A stretch of DNA of 64,000 bases from Flavihumibacter stibioxidans (GTDB lineage Bacteria; Bacteroidota; Bacteroidia; Chitinophagales; Chitinophagaceae). Under the pieces are notes generated by a model. The model was not told the DNA's origin. It worked only from the letters and a program-made list of their open reading frames with translations, and did no database searches. Of this stretch, positions 10,004-18,858 are shown piece by piece. Positions within the stretch are counted from its first letter, which is position 1. Each line of letters opens with the position of its first letter. The position numbers and the translations under genes were made by a program. The DNA lies in assembly GCF_014332695.1 (NCBI RefSeq), contig NZ_MBUA01000001.1:992001-1056000 (forward strand), read 5' to 3'.

Positions 10004-12448
10004 ATGCAGGTAATAAAATTCGGCGGTACATCAGTTGGTAGTCCCGAAGCCATTTTGCAGGTCATTGAAATAGTCGCAGAAAAAATAAAACAGGAGCCGG
10101 TCATTACGATAGTTTCAGCTTTTGGTGGCACAACAGATGCATTGCTGCAGTGCGGGGCACTTGCCGCCGGAGGAAACGAACTCTATAAAGAACAGGTAAA
10201 CAACATCACTAACCGGCACCTGAATGCTGTAAAACAGCTAATCCCCGTGCAGCAGCAGAGCAGCCTTCTGAGCGCAGTGAAAAAACTCTGCAATGAAGTG
10301 GAAGACCTCTGCAACGGAATATTTTTGCTGGGCGAAACAACAGCACGCACAAAGGATAAACTGGTGAGTTATGGCGAACTGATCTCATCACAAATCATAA
10401 ATGCTGCATTCCAGGCCCGTGGTGTTAAATCTACCTGGTGGGACAGCAGAAAGCTTATCCGCACCAATTCTGAATTCGGAAATGCTGTGGTTGACTTCCC
10501 TAAAACCGGTGAACAATTCTCTGCCGCCCGGAAAGAACTGTCTACCTCACTGGTGCTAATGCCGGGCTTTGTGGCATCGGATGCAGCAGGCACCACCACA
10601 ACACTTGGACGAGGCGGTTCTGACTATACTGCAGCCATCGCAGCAGCCGCGCTGGATGCCAGCAAACTGGAAATATGGACAGACGTCAGTGGTATGATGA
10701 CTGCTGACCCGCGATGGGTGCCCAATGCTAAAGTCATTCCTTCCATCTCCTACCAGGAAGCGATGGAATTATCCCATTTTGGCGCAAAGGTGATCTACCC
10801 GCCAACCATTCAGCCGGTCATGAACAAACACATCCCGGTCTGGATCAAAAATACATTTGCTCCAGCGGACCCGGGCACTGTTATTGAACTGGATGGATTC
10901 CGAAATGGCAATCCTGTTCGTGGGATTTCAAGCATCAACAACCTGGCACTGCTGAGCCTGGAAGGCAGCGGCATGATCGGAGTTCCCGGATTTTCAAGAA
11001 GATTGTTCGAAGCCCTTTCATCGCAGCAGATAAATGTAATCCTGATTACGCAGGGATCTTCTGAACATTCAATTTGCGTGGGTGTGGATGTGCTCAGTGC
11101 AGAAAAAGCAAAACAGGCCGTGGACGCGGCTTTCGAGCCAGAGATTACTTTGCAGAAAGTGGATCCGCTGATCGTTGAAAAAGACCTTTCCATTGTTGCA
11201 CTGGTGGGAGAGCAGATGAAAAGCCATCCCGGAATCAGCGGAAAAATGTTCGGCGCCCTGGGGAGAAATGGCGTGAATGTAAGGGCCATCGCGCAGGGTT
11301 CATCAGAGAGAAACATTTCCGCTGTCATATCAACCCGTGATGTAAGGAAGGCCATCAACCTGCTGCATGAAGAGTTTTTTGAAACCACCAATAAACAGGT
11401 CAACCTATTCATCACCGGCGTTGGAAATGTCGGCAGCAGGCTCCTGCAACAACTGGCCCAGCAACAGCAATACCTGCTGCAACATAACAAGCTGCAACTT
11501 CGCGTTGTAGGGCTTGCAAACAGTAAAAAATATGTGATCAGTGAGGAAGGTTTGGATCTGCAAAACTGGAAAACCGAGCTGGAAAATGGTTCTGATGGAG
11601 ACATTGCTTCATTTACCGATGGTATTATCCAGCGTAATCTGCGAAACACTGTTTTTGTTGACATCACTGCAAGCGAAATTGTTGCCAGGATATATCCCAA
11701 ACTGCTGGAAAAAAGTATTGCTGTTGTTGCCTGTAATAAGATCGCCTGTTCATCTCCGTATGTATATTACCGTGAGTTGAAAGACAAAGCCCACGCATTC
11801 AATACATCCTTCCTGTTTGAAACCAATGTTGGTGCAGGTTTGCCCATCATAGGCACATTGAATGACCTGTTAAAAAGCGGCGACCAGGTTCACCGTATTG
11901 AAGCCGTGCTTAGCGGAACCCTAAACTTTGTTTTCAACAACTACGATGGCAGCAGGCCATTTGCGGAAGTTGTGCGGCAGGCGCAGGACGAAGGATACAC
12001 CGAACCTGATCCCCGCCTCGACCTGAGTGGTACTGATGTGATGCGCAAGATCATGATACTTGCCCGCGAAGCAGGGGAAACAATTGAAATGGAAGCCATC
12101 TCCAATAACAGTTTCCTGCCTGAGTCATGCATGAAGGGAACTGTAGATGATTTTTATAGGGAGATGCTGAACCAGGAAGCCCATTTTAAAGCCATCTATG
12201 ACGAAGCCGCTGCCAATGGCAATAAGCTGAAATTCGTAGCGAGCTTTAATAACGGTAGGGCGGCAGTGGGGCTGAGACAGATAGCACCTGGCCACGATCT
12301 GTATCATTTATATGGAAAGGATAATATTATTTTGTTTTATACCGAACGTTACCCCGAACAACCATTGGTGATCAAGGGTGCAGGGGCAGGTGCCGATGTA
12401 ACTGCGTCAGGTGTATTTGCAGATATTTTACGTGCAACCCTCAATTAA
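10004..12448 (+). CDS. thrA: Bifunctional aspartate kinase / homoserine dehydrogenase I
   Basis: About 814 residues from the ATG at 10004. The kinase domain opens with VIKFGGTSVGSPEA, TTLGRGGSDYTAA follows at about residue 200, and regulatory ACT modules cover roughly 300-460. The homoserine dehydrogenase half begins with FITGVGNVGSRLLQQL (about 468) and carries AVLSGTLNFVFN and DPRLDLSGTDVMRK. It performs the first and third steps from aspartate to threonine, with feedback by Thr expected for this class. The frame is open upstream to a TTG at 9908, but the 32 extra residues (SGCFQKFNHF...) look like leader RNA and 10004 starts exactly on the conserved N-terminus. It leads thrABC, with thrB 14 nt downstream. 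Confidence 0.96.
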   Translation: MQVIKFGGTSVGSPEAILQVIEIVAEKIKQEPVITIVSAFGGTTDALLQCGALAAGGNELYKEQVNNITNRHLNAVKQLIPVQQQSSLLSAVKKLCNEVEDLCNGIFLLGETTARTKDKLVSYGELISSQIINAAFQARGVKSTWWDSRKLIRTNSEFGNAVVDFPKTGEQFSAARKELSTSLVLMPGFVASDAAGTTTTLGRGGSDYTAAIAAAALDASKLEIWTDVSGMMTADPRWVPNAKVIPSISYQEAMELSHFGAKVIYPPTIQPVMNKHIPVWIKNTFAPADPGTVIELDGFRNGNPVRGISSINNLALLSLEGSGMIGVPGFSRRLFEALSSQQINVILITQGSSEHSICVGVDVLSAEKAKQAVDAAFEPEITLQKVDPLIVEKDLSIVALVGEQMKSHPGISGKMFGALGRNGVNVRAIAQGSSERNISAVISTRDVRKAINLLHEEFFETTNKQVNLFITGVGNVGSRLLQQLAQQQQYLLQHNKLQLRVVGLANSKKYVISEEGLDLQNWKTELENGSDGDIASFTDGIIQRNLRNTVFVDITASEIVARIYPKLLEKSIAVVACNKIACSSPYVYYRELKDKAHAFNTSFLFETNVGAGLPIIGTLNDLLKSGDQVHRIEAVLSGTLNFVFNNYDGSRPFAEVVRQAQDEGYTEPDPRLDLSGTDVMRKIMILAREAGETIEMEAISNNSFLPESCMKGTVDDFYREMLNQEAHFKAIYDEAAANGNKLKFVASFNNGRAAVGLRQIAPGHDLYHLYGKDNIILFYTERYPEQPLVIKGAGAGADVTASGVFADILRATLN

Positions 12449-12462
12449 AACCAGTACCCGAC

Positions 12463-13422
12463 ATGAACCAACCTGAACAATCATCTATTCTATATGGCCG
12501 GAAAATAACTGTTGAATGCCCGGCAACAGTAGCCAACCTGGTATGCGGGTTTGATATTCTCGGCATGGCCCTGAAGGATCCGCAAGACCTCATAGAAATG
12601 TCGGTGTCAGATCAACCTGGCATTCGAATCAGCCATGCAGATGGCTATGATCTTCCAACAGATCCCGCCCAAAATGTGGCAGGTGCCGCATTGCTGGATC
12701 TTATGCAGGGAGTGGAAGAATCGGTGGGATTTGACCTTACCATTACAAAACTCATCAAACCCGGCAGCGGACTGGGCTCCAGCGCTGCCAGTTCTGCCGG
12801 TGCCGTAGTGGCAGCCAATCAACTGCTGGGCAATCGTTTCAGCCAGAAGGACCTGGTACGCTTCGCCATGGCCGGCGAGAAAGTGGCCAGCGGTGTGAAG
12901 CATGCCGATAATATAGCACCCTGCATTATGGGTGGCATCACATTGATCCGCTCTATCTTTCCCCTGGATATTATACAACTCTCCGCTCCTCCCATGTATG
13001 TGACCGTGGTACACCCACAGATTGAGGTCAGGACTTCGGATGCCAGGCAGATCCTGAGAAAGGAAGTCCTGCTGAAAGACGCTATTCGTCAATGGGGCAA
13101 TATCGCCGGACTGGTTGCAGGTTTCCTGCAAAAGGACTATGACCTGATCGGCAGGTCGCTGGAAGATGTCATAATTGAACCCGTTCGAAGCATCCTGATT
13201 CCCGGTTTTGACGAAGTGAAAAAAGCGAGCAGGGAAGCAGGCGCACTTGGGGGTGGAATCAGTGGCTCCGGACCATCCATTTTCATGCTGAGCAGGGAAG
13301 CGGCAACAGCACAAAACATTTCAGTTATCATGAAAGATGTGTACGATTCCCTAGGCATAGATTCAAAAATCTACGTAACCACATTAAACAATGAAGGTGC
13401 TACGATAAGGAATTTGACCTGA
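12463..13422 (+). CDS. thrB: Homoserine kinase
   Basis: A 319-residue GHMP-family kinase that phosphorylates homoserine using ATP. Visible are the N-terminal substrate motif VECPATVANLVCGFDILGMAL, the glycine-rich ATP loop KPGSGLGSSAASSAGAV (about residues 105-121), and the C-terminal GALGGGISGSGPSIFML motif. It lies 14 nt after thrA and precedes thrC, so it is the middle gene of thrABC. Length is typical. Confidence 0.95.
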   Translation: MNQPEQSSILYGRKITVECPATVANLVCGFDILGMALKDPQDLIEMSVSDQPGIRISHADGYDLPTDPAQNVAGAALLDLMQGVEESVGFDLTITKLIKPGSGLGSSAASSAGAVVAANQLLGNRFSQKDLVRFAMAGEKVASGVKHADNIAPCIMGGITLIRSIFPLDIIQLSAPPMYVTVVHPQIEVRTSDARQILRKEVLLKDAIRQWGNIAGLVAGFLQKDYDLIGRSLEDVIIEPVRSILIPGFDEVKKASREAGALGGGISGSGPSIFMLSREAATAQNISVIMKDVYDSLGIDSKIYVTTLNNEGATIRNLT

Positions 13423-13436
13423 GTTAATTTCTGATT

Positions 13437-13499
13437 CATTCACCCATTGACTTATTCACCCATTAACCCATTGCCTCATTCACCCATTGCCCCATTCAC
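13437..13499. repeat. Degenerate CATTCAC heptamer array before thrC
   Basis: CATTCAC at 13437, 13477 and 13493 and TATTCAC at 13453, interleaved with CCCATTG-like variants. CATTCAC is the reverse complement of GTGAATG, so this is an inverted, decayed copy of the arrays at 2411 and 7032. It is open in the thrC frame, which creates a spurious upstream start. Confidence 0.75.
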
Positions 13500-13500
13500 C

Positions 13501-14796
13501 ATGAATTATTACAGTCTTAACCACCAGTCACCTATAACCGATTTCAGAAACGCTACCATTCAGGGGCAGGCTCCGGATGGTGGTTTATATTTTCCCGAAA
13601 ACATCCCCCAAAAAGGCAGAGACTGGATCGGTAATCTGAAAAATATTTCCAGGGAAGAAATTGCCTTCCAGGTGATCAGGCCGTTTACAGGCAATACCAT
13701 ACCGGAAGATATCCTCTGGAAGATCGTGGCGGAAACCATTGATTTCCCTATCCCTTTGAAAAAAATCCACGACAATTACTATTCCCTGGAATTGTTTCAC
13801 GGACCTACCCTCGCCTTCAAGGATATCGGTGCCAGGTTCATGAGCCGCTGCCTGGGATATTTTGCCAGGGAGCGTAGTGAAAAGGTTACCGTATTGGTAG
13901 CCACTTCCGGCGATACGGGAGGAGCCGTTGCCAGCGGTTTTCACAACGTGGAAGGAGTAGACGTGGTGATCCTATACCCTTCTGGAAAAGTGAGCTCAGT
14001 ACAGGAAAAACAACTCACCACTTTCGGTGGTAATATCCATGCGCTGGAAGTAAATGGAAATTTTGACGACTGCCAGCAAATGGTAAAACAGGCATTTTCC
14101 GACAGGGCACTGACTGAAAAAATATTTCTCACTTCGGCCAATTCTATCAATGTTGCCCGCTGGTTGCCACAACAGTTTTACTATTTCTTTGCCCTGCAGC
14201 AATGGACGGAATCAGAGCCACCGGTAATAAGTGTTCCCAGCGGAAATTTCGGAAACATCTGTGCAGGGATCATGGCCTGGAAAGCGGGTTTGCCGGTGAA
14301 GCATTTCATCGCCGCCTGTAACGCCAATGATGTTGTTCCCAAATTCATGGAAACCGGAAAATACGAACCCCAAAAAGCGGTTGCCACCATCTCCAATGCC
14401 ATGGATGTTGGCAACCCCAGCAATTTTGTCCGGATCCTTGAAATATTCCAGAACCAGTCCACTGAACTGAAAGCGATCTTCTCCAGTCACACTACCAGTG
14501 ATGAACAAACGAAAAAATTGATTTCCGATGTTTTTAACCAGCACAGTTACCTGCTCGACCCGCATGGAGCTGTCGGCTATGATGCTTTGCACGACTGGAT
14601 TTCAGGCCATCCTGACGAAAAAGGTATAGTGTTGGAAACTGCTCACCCCATCAAGTTCCTGGATGTGGTGGAACCAGTAATCGGACAAACCATCCCGGTA
14701 CCGGAAAGTATTGCGGAAAGCATGCAAAAAGAAAAAGCAGCTACCCCTGTCAGCAACAATTATGCTGCCCTTAAAGAGTACCTGCTTTCCCGCTGA
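13501..14796 (+). CDS. thrC: Threonine synthase
   Basis: A PLP enzyme converting O-phosphohomoserine to threonine, about 431 residues from the ATG at 13501. The PLP lysine is in HGPTLAFKDIGARFM (about residue 108), the phosphate-binding region ATSGDTGGAVASGF follows, and the substrate motif SVPSGNFGNICAG is at about 242. A longer reading begins at a TTG at 13447, but its 18 extra residues (MTYSPINPLPHSPIAPFT) are translated heptamer repeat. MNYYSLNHQSP at 13501 is the natural N-terminus. It closes thrABC and ends 12 nt from the convergent S9 peptidase gene. Confidence 0.95.
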   Translation: MNYYSLNHQSPITDFRNATIQGQAPDGGLYFPENIPQKGRDWIGNLKNISREEIAFQVIRPFTGNTIPEDILWKIVAETIDFPIPLKKIHDNYYSLELFHGPTLAFKDIGARFMSRCLGYFARERSEKVTVLVATSGDTGGAVASGFHNVEGVDVVILYPSGKVSSVQEKQLTTFGGNIHALEVNGNFDDCQQMVKQAFSDRALTEKIFLTSANSINVARWLPQQFYYFFALQQWTESEPPVISVPSGNFGNICAGIMAWKAGLPVKHFIAACNANDVVPKFMETGKYEPQKAVATISNAMDVGNPSNFVRILEIFQNQSTELKAIFSSHTTSDEQTKKLISDVFNQHSYLLDPHGAVGYDALHDWISGHPDEKGIVLETAHPIKFLDVVEPVIGQTIPVPESIAESMQKEKAATPVSNNYAALKEYLLSR

Positions 14797-14808
14797 TTTA
14801 CGGCCTGG

Positions 14809-16785
14809 TTATTTCAGATATTTATCAAACCAGTAGATATGACGCTGGAACCTGTCCTTCAGGTAACTGGGAACAGATATGCCATGATTTTGATTAGGAT
14901 AGATGATCAGTCCGGTTGGTATATTCAGCGACTTAAAAGCCTGGTACATCTGTTCTGCACCAATCACAGGTACGTTAAAATCACTCTGGCTGGCCATGAA
15001 CAATGTGGGCGTTTTAATTTTATCGGCTTTGAAAAAGGGATAAGAAAGCGCCAGCCATTTATCCTTGTTTTTCCAGGGCACTCCTAATTCTTTTTCATAT
15101 TGGGTGATATACTGGTCACTGCCATACATGCTTAACTGCAGGGAACTTCCGGCACCGCTTACGGCAGCTTTAAAGCGGCTGTCCGTTGCTATGGTATAAT
15201 TGGTGCTAATGCCTCCGTAGCTCCATCCAGCCAGTCCCATCCTGTTTTCATCAACGATGCCGGCTGCTACCAGATGGTTGGCTACGCCAATAATATCCAT
15301 CACCTCCCTGTTGCCCCAGTCGCCATAAATGGCACGGATATACGAAATACCCCGCCCGCTGCTTCCGCGGTAATTCACGGCAGCAACAGCATATCCAGCG
15401 GAAGCATAGACCATGCGTGTCATATCAAAATCAAATTCATCCTGTGCCACAGGACCTCCGTGAATGAAGATCATCAGGGGCAGTTTTTTCCCTGCCACCG
15501 CATCATGCGGAGTATACAGGATTCCGGACACAATGGTTCCGTCTTTGCTCTTCGATTTGAATCCTTCCACCTTCGGCAATACCAGCGGTGCCAGGAAGGA
15601 GTCCTGAATCTGTGTGAGCCTTCTCGGTTCACCACCTTCAACTGCAAATATTTCCGCCGGCTGGTGAGCAGTACTCATCACGGTGATCCAGCTGTTCTTC
15701 GCTGTATTTGGTTCCAGGTCGTAAAAACTGTGGTCACCGCTTGTTAAACGGGCATTCATGCCTGTAACCGCATCGAAGCTGACCAATTGCACCTGGCGGT
15801 CATCTTCCATCAGGCCAACGATAGTCCTGCCATCTTTAGACCAGTGAATATTCCTTAGCGGACGGTCAAGGGCAGCAGACAGAATTTTTTTATCGCCGCC
15901 ACTTGAAGGGATTACCGCCAGCAGCGGATGTCCGTACATGGTGAAAGGCTCATCGCTGCTGCTTTGCAGGTAAGCAATGGTTTGCCCGTCAGGGCTCCAT
16001 ACCGGGCGGAAGTCCTCCCCGGACCAGGTAGTCAGTTTCACCGCTGCTGCCCCGGGTTTGGCGTCCATCACATAAATATCTGTATTCTCATTATTATCCG
16101 GTACTGCTGTACGATTGCTGGTGAAGGCAATTCTTTTTCCGTCAGGAGAAAAAGCCGGCTGGGTTTCACTATAAATACCTTTGGTGAGCGTGTCCAGTTT
16201 TTTGGTGGCCAGATCAAAAATGTACAGATGTGTGGCGGTACTATCAAGGTAGCCCTGGTAATCCTGCTTGAAGTGATACCTGCTGATCACATAGGGCTTC
16301 CTGATTTTCGTGCTGGCAGAGTCTGCATAATCGGGATCGGAAATGGTCATTACAATTCTATCACCGGAAGGAGACCATTCGTAATCACCGATTCCACCTT
16401 TTATATTGGTGAGCTTTTTTGCCTCTCCACCTTTTGTATTCAAGAGGTAAATCTGGCTGTATTTGTCTTCGCCCCGTTTAGCAGTAAACGATATATATTT
16501 TCCATCAGGACTCCATCTGGCATTGGATTCACCCGATGGCTCATAGGTTAGCTGAACCTGTTCCTTTCCATCCCAGCTTGTCATCCACAGATCCTTCGTG
16601 AACCTGTCTTTTGTACTGTCGGGGGATCGCAATTCATATAAAACCCAGTTGCCGTCAGGTGAAACTTGGGGCGAGGATGGGTGTTGCAAACGATAAATAT
16701 CTGAAGGAGAAAGCGGTCTTTTGGTCTGGGCATTGGCAGCCATGGAAAACAATAGTAGTCCGACCAGGAATTTACTTGATTTCAT
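14809..16785 (-). CDS. S9 family peptidase (prolyl-oligopeptidase / DPP-like), exported
   Basis: 658 residues beginning with a signal peptide (KFLVGLLLFSMAANAQT). The N-terminal two thirds are WD40/TolB-like beta-propeller repeats (SPDGNWVLYELRS, SPDGKYISFTAKR, SPDGKRIAFTSNR, SPDGQTIAYLQ). The C-terminal alpha/beta-hydrolase domain has the oxyanion HGGP, the nucleophile in AGWSYGG (about residue 520), an aspartate in SQSDFNVPV and a histidine in NQNHGISVP. It probably cleaves short peptides in the periplasm. Monocistronic, convergent with thrC and divergent from the symporter gene. Confidence 0.93.
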   Translation of the reverse strand: MKSSKFLVGLLLFSMAANAQTKRPLSPSDIYRLQHPSSPQVSPDGNWVLYELRSPDSTKDRFTKDLWMTSWDGKEQVQLTYEPSGESNARWSPDGKYISFTAKRGEDKYSQIYLLNTKGGEAKKLTNIKGGIGDYEWSPSGDRIVMTISDPDYADSASTKIRKPYVISRYHFKQDYQGYLDSTATHLYIFDLATKKLDTLTKGIYSETQPAFSPDGKRIAFTSNRTAVPDNNENTDIYVMDAKPGAAAVKLTTWSGEDFRPVWSPDGQTIAYLQSSSDEPFTMYGHPLLAVIPSSGGDKKILSAALDRPLRNIHWSKDGRTIVGLMEDDRQVQLVSFDAVTGMNARLTSGDHSFYDLEPNTAKNSWITVMSTAHQPAEIFAVEGGEPRRLTQIQDSFLAPLVLPKVEGFKSKSKDGTIVSGILYTPHDAVAGKKLPLMIFIHGGPVAQDEFDFDMTRMVYASAGYAVAAVNYRGSSGRGISYIRAIYGDWGNREVMDIIGVANHLVAAGIVDENRMGLAGWSYGGISTNYTIATDSRFKAAVSGAGSSLQLSMYGSDQYITQYEKELGVPWKNKDKWLALSYPFFKADKIKTPTLFMASQSDFNVPVIGAEQMYQAFKSLNIPTGLIIYPNQNHGISVPSYLKDRFQRHIYWFDKYLK

Positions 16786-16909
16786 ATTTTGAATTTAGCA
16801 AATCAACTTAAAACAGCAACATATACTTTTCCATAATATCAAAATTTTTAGCCGGAATTCTGATTAGTGCGTACATTGAAAAAATTTGCTACCATATAAT
16901 TCCGCCAGC

Positions 16910-18382
16910 ATGAGCCCTACCCTGATTTTCTTAATCATCCTTGGCTACTTTTCGATCCTGATGCTCATTTCAAGGTTCACATCAAGGCATTCGCACGACA
17001 ATACTTTTTTTGACGGAGACCGTCAATCACCCTGGTTCCTGGTTGCTTTTGGCATGATTGGTTCGGGCATTTCTGCCGTTTCTCTGGTATCGATCCCGGG
17101 AAATGTTGGTAATAATAACCTCTATTATTTTCAATTCATACTAGGCACTATTGCAGGATATCTCTTCATCGTTTTTGTACTTACACCTCTCTATTACAAC
17201 CTTAAACTGGTTTCCATTTATACCTATCTGAAGCACCGCTTCGGGAACACTTCCTATAAGACCGGTTCGCTTTTTTTCATGGTATCACAATCATTCGGGG
17301 CGGCACTCAGGCTATTGCTTTCCATTAAAATACTACAGGCTGCCTTCTTCGACAAGCTTCATATTCCCTACTACTTAACCATTATAATTGTACTGCTCCT
17401 GATCTGGTTGTATACCAATAAATCAGGTATCAAAACAATTGTATGGACAGATGCTCTGCAATCATTATTCCTAATTACAGTAATCATTATTTCAATTATT
17501 ACCATCAAAAATTCACTCGGACTTACCACCGGCGGCATGGTTAAATCCATTGTGCACCATCCTTATGCCAGACTGTTTAACTGGGATGCTCATTCCGGTT
17601 CCAATTTCTTTAAGCAATTCATCTCAGGCATGCTGATCACAATTGCACTGGTTGGACTTGACCAGAGTATGATGCAAAAAACACTAACCGTCAAAAATGT
17701 GAAGGATGCAAAAAAGAATGTCCTGACCTTCAGCTTCTTTATTGCTTTCGCCCAGACACTTTTCCTTGGCCTTGGCATATTGATGTATCTTTTCGCTGAA
17801 CAAAAAGGAATCAGCCTCGTTTCCCTGAACGGCGAGTTTCAGAATACAGATGAACTCTACCCGCTCTTAACATTGAACTATTTTGGCCAGATCGGTGCCA
17901 TCGCCTTTTTCATAGGTGTCATTGCTTCCACCTTTGCAAGCATAGATTCCTGTATTGCCGCACTTACAACATCTTTCAGTTACGATTTCCTGGACTTCGA
18001 AAACCAATCCCATGAGGCAAAAACAAAAATTAAGAACGGCGTATTATTGGGTGTTAACCTTGTAATGTTCCTGATCGTTATGCTGTTCTGGAACAGCCAG
18101 GGAGCCATCATCAATACCATTTTCAAAATTGCCGGTTATACATACGGCCCGCTGCTGGGACTTTACATCACCGGGTTGTTCACCAAAATGAAACTAACGG
18201 AGAAATGGGTACCGATTGCGTGCCTTGCCGCAGCCTTGCTGACCTACCTGCTGAATATTTACTTCATAAAGGCATTCAGGTTTGATTTTGGTTTTATGAA
18301 TATCCTCGTGAACGCAGCGCTGACGATTTTATTCCTCACCATTATTCAAAAGAAGAACAATGAGTACGCAACCGGACAATAA
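16910..18382 (+). CDS. Sodium/solute symporter (SSS family)
   Basis: About 490 residues from the ATG at 16910 (SPTLIFLIILGYFSILMLIS). Some thirteen hydrophobic segments fit the LeuT-fold SSS family, and GMIGSGISAVSLVSIPGN resembles the sodium-site region of helix 1. The substrate cannot be read from sequence. Family members in this phylum serve sugars, sialic acid, proline and others. A TTG start at 16886 would add eight polar residues and is less likely. The 3' end overlaps the GNAT gene by 23 nt. Confidence 0.88.
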   Translation: MSPTLIFLIILGYFSILMLISRFTSRHSHDNTFFDGDRQSPWFLVAFGMIGSGISAVSLVSIPGNVGNNNLYYFQFILGTIAGYLFIVFVLTPLYYNLKLVSIYTYLKHRFGNTSYKTGSLFFMVSQSFGAALRLLLSIKILQAAFFDKLHIPYYLTIIIVLLLIWLYTNKSGIKTIVWTDALQSLFLITVIIISIITIKNSLGLTTGGMVKSIVHHPYARLFNWDAHSGSNFFKQFISGMLITIALVGLDQSMMQKTLTVKNVKDAKKNVLTFSFFIAFAQTLFLGLGILMYLFAEQKGISLVSLNGEFQNTDELYPLLTLNYFGQIGAIAFFIGVIASTFASIDSCIAALTTSFSYDFLDFENQSHEAKTKIKNGVLLGVNLVMFLIVMLFWNSQGAIINTIFKIAGYTYGPLLGLYITGLFTKMKLTEKWVPIACLAAALLTYLLNIYFIKAFRFDFGFMNILVNAALTILFLTIIQKKNNEYATGQ

Positions 18383-18848
18383 TATCCGCCTTACAACTGA
18401 TCGGAAACATATGGAAGTTTGTGCCCGCATGATGGCATCAACTGATCCCTGGATAACACTGGGTATCTCCTATGAACAATGCCTTTCTGCACTGGAAGGG
18501 CCATGTAAGGAATTATATATCCTGCAAATGGACGAGGAGATTGCCGGATTTGTAATATTGCAGGTCTGCGGATCATTCAGAGGATATATTCAAACCCTTT
18601 GTATAGATCAAAGATTCAGGGGAAGGGGACTGGGCTCCACTTTATTGCAGTTTTGCGAAGCCAGAATTTTAAAAATATCTCCTAATATTTTTATCTGTGT
18701 ATCATCCTTTAATAAAGGAGCCCTGAAACTGTACCTGGAATTCGGCTTTAAACAGGTGGGTGAACTGGAGAATTTTATAAAGGACGGATACACAGAATTA
18801 TTACTACGGAAAACAGTCGGGCCAATCAATGGCTATAATCCAGGATAA
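18360..18848 (+). CDS. GNAT-family N-acetyltransferase
   Basis: A 162-residue protein with the acetyl-CoA-binding motif A spelled IDQRFRGRGLGSTLLQFCE (about residues 81-99) and the motif-B tail FNKGALKLYLEFGFKQVGELENF. Substrate unknown. Its ATG lies inside the last codons of the symporter gene (23-nt overlap), so the two are probably translationally coupled, and the serine hydrolase gene begins just after it. The three may form an operon for handling an imported or peptidoglycan-derived molecule, which is inference from spacing only. Confidence 0.88.
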   Translation: MSTQPDNNIRLTTDRKHMEVCARMMASTDPWITLGISYEQCLSALEGPCKELYILQMDEEIAGFVILQVCGSFRGYIQTLCIDQRFRGRGLGSTLLQFCEARILKISPNIFICVSSFNKGALKLYLEFGFKQVGELENFIKDGYTELLLRKTVGPINGYNPG

Positions 18849-18858
18849 AATAATCTAT

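Noticed and set aside
13447-13500. Upstream start for thrC
   Set aside because: The 18 added residues are translated heptamer repeat; MNYYSLNHQ at 13501 is the family N-terminus.
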